The translations under genes and the position numbers were made by a program. The notes beneath the pieces were generated by a model that worked only from the letters and a program-made list of their open reading frames with translations, searched no databases and was not told where the DNA came from. From contig DATMZR010000021.1 of NCBI GenBank assembly GCA_035573435.1, positions 1 through 64,000 on the forward strand: a stretch of 64,000 nucleotides of DNA. The letters are read 5' to 3'. This DNA is from Solirubrobacterales bacterium. GTDB taxonomy: Bacteria > Actinomycetota > Thermoleophilia > Solirubrobacterales > 70-9. Shown here piece by piece: positions 23,976-31,960 of this stretch. Position 1 is the first letter of the stretch; the number at the start of each line of letters is the position of its first letter.

Positions 23976-24569
23976 CTAGGGACTCGGCTCTTCGAGCTCG
24001 ACGCGGAGCTTTCGGAGCGCCCGGTAGACGCGCCCCTCCATCGTCGTGAGCGAGTTCCCGGTCAGCTCAGCGATCTCCGGCACGGTCAGGTCGGCCCCGA
24101 ACCGGAGCGCTACGGCCTCACGCTCCTCTGCACTGAGCTCCCCGAGCACCCGTCCGACGACGTCGCGGTCCTCGACCTGGTCGAGGTCTCGGCTGGAAGG
24201 CTCCATCGTCCGCTCGAACTGGAGTCGCTCGGTCGCCCCCTGCCCGACCTTGCTACGGCGCGCGTGATCGCGCAGCAGGTTCAGGGCGATCGAATACAAC
24301 CATGACTTCTCGCTCCCGCGACGGCGGTCAAACATGCTTCGCTTGCGCAGGACCCGCTCGAACGTGTCGGCCAGCAGATCCTCGGCCAGGGCTCGATCGC
24401 CGGTTCGCAGGGCCAGGAAGGAGAGCAGCGGGACGGCGTGCTGCTCGTAAAGACGCTCGAAGTCCTCGTCGCTCAGGGCGCGACCGGCGCGCAGCGAACC
24501 GAGGAACCGCCCGCGCGCTCCCTGGGACACGGCCCTACCCGCCGCCAGACTGTCTGACTCCCTGCTCAC
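23976..24569 (-). CDS. ECF-type RNA polymerase sigma factor
   Basis: A 197-residue sigma-70-family protein of ECF size. Region 2 spans LYEQHAVPLLSFLALRTGDRALAEDLLADTFERVL and WLYSIALNLLRDHARR; region 4 is LGELSAEEREAVALRFGADLTVPEIAELTGNSLTTMEGRVYRALRKLR, a helix-turn-helix for the -35 element. GTG 24569 is preferred over TTG 24578 because a TAGCCT element at 24581-24586 would put the transcript start just ahead of it. The adjacent membrane protein gene and shared promoter motifs suggest it controls exported proteins. The signal is unknown. Confidence 0.85.
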   Translation of the reverse strand: MSRESDSLAAGRAVSQGARGRFLGSLRAGRALSDEDFERLYEQHAVPLLSFLALRTGDRALAEDLLADTFERVLRKRSMFDRRRGSEKSWLYSIALNLLRDHARRSKVGQGATERLQFERTMEPSSRDLDQVEDRDVVGRVLGELSAEEREAVALRFGADLTVPEIAELTGNSLTTMEGRVYRALRKLRVELEEPSP

Positions 24570-24616
24570 CCCCAGCAAACAGGCTACTGCCTTGCGGCGA
24601 GCGCGGATGCAGAAAT

Positions 24617-25963
24617 CTACCCGGCCGCCGCGACGAGGCTCTCGATTCGCGCCAGCTCGGCCTCGACGTCGGCGACGATGCCCTCGACTCCCTCGCGGGC
24701 CTTGGCGGAGCTCTTGTCGACGTTGGTGAGCGCCAAGCGCACGCTCTGGGCGCGCTTCAGGGCAGAGCGAGCCGCCTCGGCCGCATCGCGCACGCCCGCC
24801 GCGTCGACCTCGAGCGAGCGGTCGCGAGCCGTCAGCACGCGCAGCCGCGCGTAACGGTAGGCGAGGTCGAGCCCCAGCTCGTCGGGCAGCTCGGAGTCGA
24901 CGGCAACGATCATCTTGTTGCCCTCGTACTCGACCAGCTGCTCGCGCCTGGCGGGGATGCTCTCCTCGCCCGCGACGACCAGCACGGCGAAATCCGCGTC
25001 GCGCTCGGCCATCGCGGCGTTCAGCTCCTCCCAGGCCCGGTTCCGAGAGAGCTGGTCGTCCTTGTCCTCGAACACGATCCTGCCCAGCGACTTGCCGTCG
25101 GCAGCGCCGAGCTCGACCACCGTGTCGCCCTTCTTCGAGCCACCCTCGCCGCGCTCGTCGCCCACGTGGTGGGCGCAGTCGCCGCGTGCCACCGCGATCC
25201 GCTCGATCGCCGCGTGGACGCGCTCCTCGAAGCTGCGCCCCTTGCGGGTGCCCGCGCCCTCGGCCTCGGTGAGAGCCTGCTTCGCTTCGGCCTCGGCGGT
25301 GAGCCGCACGACGCTCGTCTCCACGCGCTGGAGCGCCTCGGCGACCGCCTGCACGCGTGCCTCCTGGCGCCGCGTGGACTCCACCACGGCCTGGGAGATG
25401 GCCCGCTTGGCGTCGGCGAACGGATTGGCCGCGTCGTCGGAGGCGAAGTGCCTGACCAGCATCTGGAGGCGCTCCTCGACCAGCTTGGAGACCTGTTCCT
25501 TGATCTGATGCTGGACGGCGGTCGAGCGATCGGCGCCGAAGTTCGCCGCGATCTGCTCCGCGAGCCCGTCCTCGAACTCGCCGAAGGCTCGCGCCAGCGA
25601 GCCCCCCTCGGCCGAGAAGGCGCGCTCGAACTGGCGCTGGATCTCCTCCACCACGCCGCGCGACTGCTCGATCAGGTGGCTTCGGGCCTCGCCCGAGGCG
25701 CGCTCGAACTCCGCGCGCACATAATCGACCTCCGCCCCAACGTCCTCTCGGTCCAGAACCCGGGCGCCGATCTCGATCGCGTCGGAGACCGTGCGCGCCG
25801 GCTGCTGGCCGGCCTCGGCCCGCTCGCGGACCACGCGCGCAGCCCTCTCGTCACTGACGGTGAGGCGCTCGATCACCAGCCGGTCGTCGAGCGCCCGCAC
25901 GACGCCCTCGCTGTCGCCGGGCGCCTGGTCGAGTGGTAGCTGGGGCTTCTCCGATGCTTCCAT
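24617..25963 (-). CDS. Coiled-coil protein with a possible PD-(D/E)XK-like core
   Basis: A 448-residue acidic protein. Residues about 60-225 are long amphipathic helices rich in Glu, Gln and Arg. A compact domain follows (about 240-370): FEERVHAAIERIA, then GDTVVELGAADGKSLGRIVFEDKDDQL, and DADFAVLVVAGEESIPARREQLVEYEGNKMIVAV. GD...E...EDK resembles the acidic-Lys active site of restriction-endonuclease-like folds, as in DUF2130/RmuC-type coiled-coil proteins. The C-terminus is again helical. This fold assignment is tentative. It is divergent from ccr, with the ATG at 25963 inside the palindromic CATG. Confidence 0.45.
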   Translation of the reverse strand: MEASEKPQLPLDQAPGDSEGVVRALDDRLVIERLTVSDERAARVVRERAEAGQQPARTVSDAIEIGARVLDREDVGAEVDYVRAEFERASGEARSHLIEQSRGVVEEIQRQFERAFSAEGGSLARAFGEFEDGLAEQIAANFGADRSTAVQHQIKEQVSKLVEERLQMLVRHFASDDAANPFADAKRAISQAVVESTRRQEARVQAVAEALQRVETSVVRLTAEAEAKQALTEAEGAGTRKGRSFEERVHAAIERIAVARGDCAHHVGDERGEGGSKKGDTVVELGAADGKSLGRIVFEDKDDQLSRNRAWEELNAAMAERDADFAVLVVAGEESIPARREQLVEYEGNKMIVAVDSELPDELGLDLAYRYARLRVLTARDRSLEVDAAGVRDAAEAARSALKRAQSVRLALTNVDKSSAKAREGVEGIVADVEAELARIESLVAAAG

Positions 25964-26024
25964 GGGAACTCACGAAAGTAGTCGGGACGCCGGACGTGAA
26001 CCTGACGGTAGGATCCCGCCCGCA

Positions 26025-27281
26025 GTGGCTGTGGACGTATCAGAGGTCTCGAAGCTCGACGTCGAGCCGGGCGAGGTGCCAAAAGAGATGGCCGCCTGGG
26101 TGATCCGGGCCGAGCGCGAGGGAGAGCCCAAGGACGCCTTCCAGCTCGAGGAGGTCGAGCTTCCGGAGCCGGGCGCCTTCGAGGTGATCGTCCGCGTGAT
26201 GGCGGCGGGCGTCAACTTCAACAACGTCTGGGCATCGCTCGGCAAGCCCGTCTCGGTGTTCAACTACGGGGACCACCCCGAGTGGGGGCATCACATCGGC
26301 GGCTCCGACGCCTCCGGGGTGGTCTGGAAGGTCGGCGAGGGGATCACCAAGTGGAAGCCCGGGGACGAGGTGGTGATCCACTGCAACCAGGCCTCCTACG
26401 AGGACGTCGAGGTGCACGGCCTCGATCCGCTCGCCGCCCCGAGCCAGCAGATCTGGGGATACGAGACCACCTGGGGATCGTTCGCCCAGTTCACCAAGGT
26501 CCAGGCGCAGCAGCTTCTGCCGAAGCCCGAGAACCTCTCTTGGGTCGACTCCTCGGCCTACGGCCTCACCTACTTCACCGCCTACCGGATGCTGATCGAC
26601 CGGTGCCGGCTCCAGGCGGGCCACAACGTGCTGATCTGGGGCGCCGCCGGCGGCCTCGGCGTGTTCGCCACCCAGCTCTGCGCGGCGTCGGGCGCGAACG
26701 CGGTCGGCGTCGTCTCCTCGGACGAGAAGGGAGAGCTGGTCAAGAAGCTCGGTGCTGTCGACTTCATCAACCGCGGCGAGTTCGCCGGCATGATGCGCAA
26801 GGGCGGCGAGTCGCCCGAGGAGGAGAAGGAGCGCTTCAAGGCCTCGCGCGGGTTCGCCAAGCGGGTGAAGGAGATCCTCGGCGACGCGCCGGACATCGTG
26901 TTCGAGCACGTCGGCCAGGCGACCTTCCCGACCTCGGTGCTGGTCGTGAAGCCGTTCGGCAAGGTGGTGATCTGCGGGGCGACCTCCGGCTACAACCTGG
27001 ACTTCGACGTCCGCTACCTGTGGATGCGCCAAAAGGAGATCCTGGGCTCCCACTTCGCGAACGCCTACGAGTGCATGCGCGCCAACCAGCTGATGGCCGA
27101 GGGCAAGATCCGGCCGGTGCTATGGCAGGCGATGGGCTTCGAGGGGGTGCCGGAGGCGCACCAGCTCCTGCACGAGAACAAGCACCTCGGAAAGATCTCG
27201 ATCATGGTCGGCGCCACCGACGAGGAGGAGGGCAAGCACACCGAGGGGCCGGGTGCGATCCGCGCCGAGGTCGGGACCTAG
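26025..27281 (+). CDS. ccr: Crotonyl-CoA carboxylase/reductase
   Basis: A 418-residue zinc-free medium-chain dehydrogenase/reductase. It reduces crotonyl-CoA with NADPH while fixing CO2 to give ethylmalonyl-CoA, the key step of the ethylmalonyl-CoA pathway. Matches to known Ccr include GVNFNNVWAS, GSDASGVVWKVGEG, GDEVVIHCNQ, IWGYETTWGSFAQF, LIWGAAGGLGVFATQ, DIVFEHVGQATFPTSV and RYLWMRQKEILGSHFAN. The Asn, Glu and His of the CO2 site are present; a Tyr stands where the described enzyme has Phe (WGYE versus WGFE). GTG 26025 is favoured by a TAGGAT element at 26009-26014; ATG 25962 is the longer alternative. Other pathway genes follow within 14 kb. Confidence 0.88.
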   Translation: MAVDVSEVSKLDVEPGEVPKEMAAWVIRAEREGEPKDAFQLEEVELPEPGAFEVIVRVMAAGVNFNNVWASLGKPVSVFNYGDHPEWGHHIGGSDASGVVWKVGEGITKWKPGDEVVIHCNQASYEDVEVHGLDPLAAPSQQIWGYETTWGSFAQFTKVQAQQLLPKPENLSWVDSSAYGLTYFTAYRMLIDRCRLQAGHNVLIWGAAGGLGVFATQLCAASGANAVGVVSSDEKGELVKKLGAVDFINRGEFAGMMRKGGESPEEEKERFKASRGFAKRVKEILGDAPDIVFEHVGQATFPTSVLVVKPFGKVVICGATSGYNLDFDVRYLWMRQKEILGSHFANAYECMRANQLMAEGKIRPVLWQAMGFEGVPEAHQLLHENKHLGKISIMVGATDEEEGKHTEGPGAIRAEVGT

Positions 27282-27301
27282 TGGCCGTCTAGCCGATCCG
27301 G

Positions 27302-27619
27302 GTGGCCGACCTCAACTACATCGACTGGCACATCCACCCCTTCCGGGCCGAGCGATGGCTGGAGATCTGGAGGCCTGCCCTCGACCGCGCGCTCGCCTTC
27401 GGCGCAAAGTCGTGCCAGCTGACCAGGGACGTCGATGACCCGCTCCACTTCCGCCAGGTAACCGTCTGGGACGACCACGCGGACTTCGAGCGCTACTGGT
27501 ACTCGGACGAGATCACCTCCCTGCGCGAGGCCGCCCTCAACTACTTCAACAAGCCGCTCGCGTCGAGCTGGCACACCGTGGCGGTCGATGCCTCGGGCGT
27601 CGAGGCTCCGTCGAAGTAG
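27302..27619 (+). CDS. Small alpha/beta-barrel (ABM-like) protein
   Basis: A 105-residue protein starting with GTG 20 bases after ccr and likely co-transcribed. The mix of short strands and helices (CQLTRDVDDPLHFRQVTVWDDHADFERYWYSDEI) resembles the dimeric alpha/beta-barrel of antibiotic-biosynthesis-monooxygenase-like proteins, where the strand-helix unit ends with W..H or Y. No catalytic residues can be named. The link to ccr is positional only. Family assignment is tentative. Confidence 0.5.
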   Translation: MADLNYIDWHIHPFRAERWLEIWRPALDRALAFGAKSCQLTRDVDDPLHFRQVTVWDDHADFERYWYSDEITSLREAALNYFNKPLASSWHTVAVDASGVEAPSK

Positions 27620-27658
27620 CACTCCGGTTACACGTGGGCGCGCGATACTGCGCGCGCG

Positions 27659-28057
27659 GTGTCGCAGGCGGATATAGACACGCTGCGTTCTGGATATGAA
27701 GCCTTCAGCAGGGGCGACTGGGATACGCCAACTCGCTTCGCTCATCCGGAGTTCGAGCTGAAGACGGCAGGCCGGACTCCCAGCCCTGGGACCTATCGTG
27801 GTGCCCAGGCGGCCAGGCGGTTCTTCGAGGACCTGTTCGCCCCGTTCGAGGAGATCACAATCGAACCCGAGGAGTTCTTTCAGCGCGGCGACCGAATTGC
27901 CGTCTACCTTCGCGTGCAGCTGAGGCCCGCGGGCAGCACGGCCGTTGTAGAGAACCGAATCGGCCACCTTTGGACGATGCGCGAGGGAAAGGCAACTCGT
28001 CTCGAGATATTTCCCAGACGAGAGGACGCCCTCGAAGCCGCCGGCCTCTCGGAGTAA
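27659..28057 (+). CDS. SnoaL/NTF2-like protein
   Basis: A 132-residue protein of the nuclear-transport-factor-2-like fold: an N-terminal helix (IDTLRSGYEAFSRGDWDTPTRFAHPEFELK), a GTYRGAQAARRFFEDLFAPFEE segment and C-terminal strands ending NRIGHLWTMREGKATRLEIFPRREDAL. These folds bind small hydrophobic molecules or act as isomerases/hydrolases; the substrate is unknown. GTG 27659 is preceded by GATACT nine bases upstream. A second NTF2-like gene (38586) lies next to mcl, a curious recurrence in this region. Confidence 0.7.
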   Translation: MSQADIDTLRSGYEAFSRGDWDTPTRFAHPEFELKTAGRTPSPGTYRGAQAARRFFEDLFAPFEEITIEPEEFFQRGDRIAVYLRVQLRPAGSTAVVENRIGHLWTMREGKATRLEIFPRREDALEAAGLSE

Positions 28058-28063
28058 CCGATG

Positions 28064-28354
28064 TCAGTGCTGCTCGAGGGGAGCCATGGTGAGCCCCGCG
28101 GCCTCGAGCTGCTCCCAGTAGTGCTCGGCCGGTTCCTTCGGCCCCGTCCAGACGACCGCCCGGCCGCTCGTGTGGATCCGGTCGGCGAACCGGTAGCCCT
28201 CCTCGACGGTCACGCCCGGGATCACCCGCGCGAGCGTCTTGGCGACGTGGTCGAAGGTGTTGTGATCGTCGTTGAGGACGATCACCAGCCAGTTGCCGCC
28301 GAGCCCCGACCCGGGACCGCCGGTGCGGGGGCGCTCGAGCGTCTCGGTATCCAC
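28064..28354 (-). CDS. clpS: ATP-dependent Clp protease adaptor ClpS
   Basis: A 96-residue ClpS. The core WLVIVLNDDHNTFDHVAKTLARVIPGV has the conserved N-D-D-x-N/H-T substrate-binding motif, and the helical remainder (GYRFADRIHTSGRAVVWTGPKEPAEHYWEQLEAAGLTMAPL) keeps the V-W-T-G and AGL-M-A features. ClpS binds ClpA/ClpC and delivers N-degron substrates with bulky N-terminal residues. Translation begins at GTG 28354. The gene is convergent with the NTF2-like gene (six bases apart). Confidence 0.9.
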   Translation of the reverse strand: MDTETLERPRTGGPGSGLGGNWLVIVLNDDHNTFDHVAKTLARVIPGVTVEEGYRFADRIHTSGRAVVWTGPKEPAEHYWEQLEAAGLTMAPLEQH

Positions 28355-28361
28355 TGAGCCG

Positions 28362-29054
28362 TTAGGGGTTCGGCACCAGCAGCTTCAGGTTGTCGAACGT
28401 GGCCACGATCCGCTTGTGGGAGCGCCTGGTGCTCCCGACGCCCACCTCGAGCTTGCGCCCGTCGACCTGACCCGCATTCGAGTCGGTCACCTTGGCCAGC
28501 TGCGTGCCGTTAACCCTCGCCGTGACCTTGTTGCCGCCCGCCTTCAGGCGCACGCGGTTCGGCTTGTCGACCCCCTTGATCGCCTGACTGCGGCCCGTGG
28601 CCGGGAAGCCAGCCCCGCCGCCCGACGGAGTGCGGCGAAGCTCGAACTTGTGCCGTTTCGGGAAGATTCGAAGCTCGTACCCCACGTCCTTGCCGGATCG
28701 AACGGCAATCGTCAAGTAGGCGCTTCCCCGGAGGCCCTTCGGCGTTGCCTTCAACAGCTTCAGCTTGGCGCGAAAGTCGTGATCAGGGCCGCTGCTGTCA
28801 CCCTCCACCGCCGGCCGATATCCGCAGGTCCCCGCTCCCGCATTCCGTTGCACCCGCACCGCCTTCGCCTTGTGCCTCCATCGTTTGGCGCAGTGCTTGC
28901 CGCTCGAGTGGCGAAGCTCCTTGGCCTCGGACTGACTCGAGAAGTTGTTCTTGTAGACCGTGACCCCGGCCAGCGCGACGGCGGCCATGAGGCCGAGTGC
29001 AAAAGCCGCGGTGAGCAAGGCAACGACCGATGTTCTGCGGCGGTGAGGGCCCAT
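28362..29054 (-). CDS. Exported protein, jelly-roll-like, unknown function
   Basis: A 230-residue protein with an N-terminal hydrophobic helix (VALLTAAFALGLMAAVALAG) and a beta-rich exterior. The sequence has LTIAVRSGKDVGYELRIFPKRHKFELRR and KVTARVNGTQLAKVTDSNAGQVDGRKLEVGVGS, typical of concanavalin-like domains seen in DUF1080/LamG proteins. Two Cys pairs suggest disulfides. I do not recognise a specific family. ATG 29054 is used because a TACCCT element at 29068-29073 makes the upstream TTG unlikely. Confidence 0.55.
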   Translation of the reverse strand: MGPHRRRTSVVALLTAAFALGLMAAVALAGVTVYKNNFSSQSEAKELRHSSGKHCAKRWRHKAKAVRVQRNAGAGTCGYRPAVEGDSSGPDHDFRAKLKLLKATPKGLRGSAYLTIAVRSGKDVGYELRIFPKRHKFELRRTPSGGGAGFPATGRSQAIKGVDKPNRVRLKAGGNKVTARVNGTQLAKVTDSNAGQVDGRKLEVGVGSTRRSHKRIVATFDNLKLLVPNP

Positions 29055-29093
29055 GCGAGGTCCGTGCAGGGTAGCCAAGTGCCCGCAACCTGG

Positions 29094-29897
29094 TTACGAG
29101 CGCTTTCTCCAATAGCGCTCCAGCCCCAGCCACAGTTGCTCCGCAGGGGCCGCCTGACGCTGCCGCTCAGCCACCTCCTCGTCGGCTTCGGATTCGATCT
29201 CGGCCTCCAGCTCGGCCAGGAACCGCTCCCGGTCGCCCTGGCGGGCGCGCTCCGCGTTTGTGCGAAGCCCCTCCCGCACGCGTTCGAGCTGGCGCTCGAC
29301 GTCGTCCACCCGACCGAAGTGAGTCAGGCAGAGCCGCTGCGGGCCCCAGTCGGCAACCGTCTGCAGCGAGCGCTCCCACGCCTCCAGGTCGATGTCCGGC
29401 GGCGGCGTCGGCGCGACCGTGTACTGAAGCGGAGGGATGCGGACGCCTGCCACGTCCCCGACATAAGCCTCACCGGTCGCCTCGTGTAGGTAGGCGACGT
29501 GGTGGCTGGCGTGGCCCGGGGTATACGCAACCCGAAATCCCTCGACCCGCTCTCCCCCACCCAGCGCGACGACGTTGGACGCCGGCACCGCGGCCACCGC
29601 GCCCCAGAGACGCTCCATCTCGTCCCCGTACAGCCGGCGCGCGCTTGACAGCAGCTTCGCCGGGTCGACCAGGTGTGGCGCCCCGGCCTCGTGCACGTAA
29701 ACGCGCAGCTTCGGAAAGCGGCGGACAAGCGAGCCCGAGGCGCCCGCATGGTCGAGGTGGATGTGCGTGAGCAGCAGCGCCCGCGGCTCGCCGTCGAGGC
29801 CGGCGAGCAGGGCCTCCAGGCACGACGAGGGGCCTGGATCGACGATCAGGCCCTCCATCTCGTAGGCACCGATCACGCGGTCCCGGCCGAGGTGCAT
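29094..29897 (-). CDS. MBL-fold metallo-hydrolase
   Basis: A 267-residue metallo-beta-lactamase-fold hydrolase. The motif THIHLDHAG gives the H-x-H-x-D-H zinc ligands; further ligands are the His of YTPGHASHHVAY and the Asp of YVGDVAG. The C-terminus (VERQLERVREGL onward) is a helical extension rich in Glu. Likely a thioesterase- or glyoxalase-II-like hydrolase. ATG 29897 is the first standard start, but the family-typical segment LID-C just ahead of it suggests translation may begin a few codons upstream at a non-standard codon. It is divergent from ecm. Confidence 0.78.
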   Translation of the reverse strand: MHLGRDRVIGAYEMEGLIVDPGPSSCLEALLAGLDGEPRALLLTHIHLDHAGASGSLVRRFPKLRVYVHEAGAPHLVDPAKLLSSARRLYGDEMERLWGAVAAVPASNVVALGGGERVEGFRVAYTPGHASHHVAYLHEATGEAYVGDVAGVRIPPLQYTVAPTPPPDIDLEAWERSLQTVADWGPQRLCLTHFGRVDDVERQLERVREGLRTNAERARQGDRERFLAELEAEIESEADEEVAERQRQAAPAEQLWLGLERYWRKRS

Positions 29898-29942
29898 GCA
29901 ATCGATCAGCTTCGTTGTCTCCAGCCTCCTCCCATCCGATCG

Positions 29943-29948
29943 TAGAAT
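29943..29948 (+). promoter_or_regulatory. -10 element, leaderless promoter of ecm
   Basis: TAGAAT followed by exactly six bases and ATG 29955. Confidence 0.6.
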
Positions 29949-29954
29949 CTGGGC

Positions 29955-31955
29955 ATGACCCACCACCGTCTCCCGGAGCCGGACCGGCCCTGGGTGATGC
30001 GGACTTACGCGGGCCACTCCGACGCGCGGCGCTCGAACGAGCTCTACCGCCGAAATCTGGCCAAGGGCCAGACCGGCCTCTCCGTAGCCTTCGACCTGCC
30101 CACGCAGACGGGGTATGACCCCGATCACCCGCTGGCCCGCGGCGAGGTGGGAAAGGTCGGCGTCTCGATCGTCCACAAGGGCGACATGCACACGCTGCTC
30201 GACGGCATCCCGCTGGACGAGATGAACACCTCGATGACGATTAACGCCACCGCCGCCTGGCTGCTGGCCCTGTACGTCACGGTCGCCGAGGAGAACGGGG
30301 TGGAGCGCGCAGCGCTCACCGGCACGACCCAGAACGACATCATCAAGGAGTACCTGTCGCGGGGCACGTACGCCTTCCCGCCGGAGCCCTCCATGCGGCT
30401 GATCGCCGACACGGTGGCGTTCACGGTCAACGAGGCGCCGAGCTGGAACCCGATCAACGTCTGCAGCTACCACCTCCAGGAGGCGGGCGCGACCCCGGTG
30501 CAGGAGATCGCCTATGCGCTCTCCACGGCGATCGCCGTGCTGGACGAGACGAAGCGGCGCGGCCAGGTGTCCGACGCCGACTTTCCGCGGGTCTTCGGCC
30601 GGATCTCGTTTTTCGTGAACGCCGGCGTGAAGTTCATCGAGGAGCACGCCAAGCTGCGGGCCATGGCCCGCCTGTGGGAGGACATCGGGCGCGAGCGCTA
30701 TGACGTCAGCGAGCCGAAGTACCTGCGGTTGCGTTACGGGGTGCAGGTCAACTCGCTGGGCCTCACCGAGTCGCAGCCCGAGAACAACGTGCCGCGGATC
30801 GTGCTGGAGGCGCTCGCGGTGACCCTCGGCCGCGACGCCCGCGCCCGGGCGATCCAGCTCCCCGCCTGGAACGAGGCGCTCGGCCTGCCACGGCCGTGGG
30901 ACCAGCAGTGGAGCCTGCGGATTCAGCAGATCCTCGCCAACGAGACCGACCTGCTCGACTACCCGGACATCTTCGAGGGGTCCGAGGTGATGGACGGCCT
31001 GGTCGCGGAGCTGTCGGAAGGGGCGCGCGCGGAGATGGCCACGGTCTCCGAGCTCGGCGGGGCTGTCGAGGCCGTGCCGTATATGAAGGCGCGCCTGGTC
31101 GAGTCCCACCGCGACCGGGTGGCCAAGATCGAGCGCGGCGAGATCAAGGTGGTGGGCCAGAACAGCTACACGGAGACGGAGGACTCGCCGCTCACCGCCG
31201 GAGCCGACAGCGGCATCCTCACGCCCGATCCCGAGGTGGAGCGCGAGCGCATAGAGGCCCTCGAGCGATGGAGGGCCGAGCGCGATCAGGGCGCCGTCGA
31301 TCATGCGCTCGCCCGGCTCGCCGAGGTCGCACGCGACGAGTCGGCGAACATCATGCCGGCCACAATTGAGGCGGCGAAAGCGGGCGTCACCACGGGCGAG
31401 TGGGCGGGCGTCCTGCGCGACGTGTTCGGCGACTACCGCGCTCCGACCGGGGTCGGGGCCTCAGCCGAGACCGCTGACGGCGACCTTTTGGCTGCCACCC
31501 GTGCCCGCGTCGGCGAGCTCTCCGAGCGCCTTGGCCACCGGCTGCGCATCCTCGTCGGCAAGCCCGGACTCGACGGGCATTCCAACGGCGCCGAGCAGAT
31601 CGCCGTCCGCGCCCGGGATGTGGGCATGGAGGTGATCTACCAGGGGATCCGGCTGACGCCCGAGCAGATCGCCGCCTCGGCACGCGACGAGGACGTTGAC
31701 GTCGTCGGCCTCTCGATCCTCTCCGGCTCCCATCTCCAGCTGATCCCCGAGACCGTGCGGCTCCTGCGCGAGCAGGAGCTCGACGTTCCGGTTGTGGTCG
31801 GCGGCATCATCCCCGCCGCCGACGCCCAGGCCCTGCTCGACGGGGGCGTGGCCCGCGTCTATACCCCCAAGGACTTCGACCTGAACCGGATCATGCGTGA
31901 GATCGCGGAGCTGGTGAGCGAGCGGGCCGAGGCGACGACGTCCCAGCCCGCCTGA
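29955..31955 (+). CDS. ecm: Ethylmalonyl-CoA mutase
   Basis: A 666-residue single-chain coenzyme-B12 mutase. The catalytic barrel holds RTYAGHSDARRSNELY and AFDLPTQTGYDPDHPLARG; methylmalonyl-CoA mutases have DLATHRGYDSDHPRV at this place, so the DLPTQTGYD version points to Ecm. The C-terminal B12-binding domain has KPGLDGHSNGAEQIA (D-x-H-x2-G, about residues 534-548), SILSGSHLQL and VVGGIIP. It converts (2R)-ethylmalonyl-CoA to methylsuccinyl-CoA. The gene is leaderless, and a hydrolase-cyclase fusion gene follows after five bases. Confidence in the Ecm subtype rests on the motif contrast. Confidence 0.88.
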   Translation: MTHHRLPEPDRPWVMRTYAGHSDARRSNELYRRNLAKGQTGLSVAFDLPTQTGYDPDHPLARGEVGKVGVSIVHKGDMHTLLDGIPLDEMNTSMTINATAAWLLALYVTVAEENGVERAALTGTTQNDIIKEYLSRGTYAFPPEPSMRLIADTVAFTVNEAPSWNPINVCSYHLQEAGATPVQEIAYALSTAIAVLDETKRRGQVSDADFPRVFGRISFFVNAGVKFIEEHAKLRAMARLWEDIGRERYDVSEPKYLRLRYGVQVNSLGLTESQPENNVPRIVLEALAVTLGRDARARAIQLPAWNEALGLPRPWDQQWSLRIQQILANETDLLDYPDIFEGSEVMDGLVAELSEGARAEMATVSELGGAVEAVPYMKARLVESHRDRVAKIERGEIKVVGQNSYTETEDSPLTAGADSGILTPDPEVERERIEALERWRAERDQGAVDHALARLAEVARDESANIMPATIEAAKAGVTTGEWAGVLRDVFGDYRAPTGVGASAETADGDLLAATRARVGELSERLGHRLRILVGKPGLDGHSNGAEQIAVRARDVGMEVIYQGIRLTPEQIAASARDEDVDVVGLSILSGSHLQLIPETVRLLREQELDVPVVVGGIIPAADAQALLDGGVARVYTPKDFDLNRIMREIAELVSERAEATTSQPA

Positions 31956-31960
31956 TCCGG

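Noticed and set aside
29094-31304. Minus-strand frame of 736 codons
   Set aside because: Only its C-terminal 267 codons (MBL hydrolase) are real; the rest is antisense to ecm.
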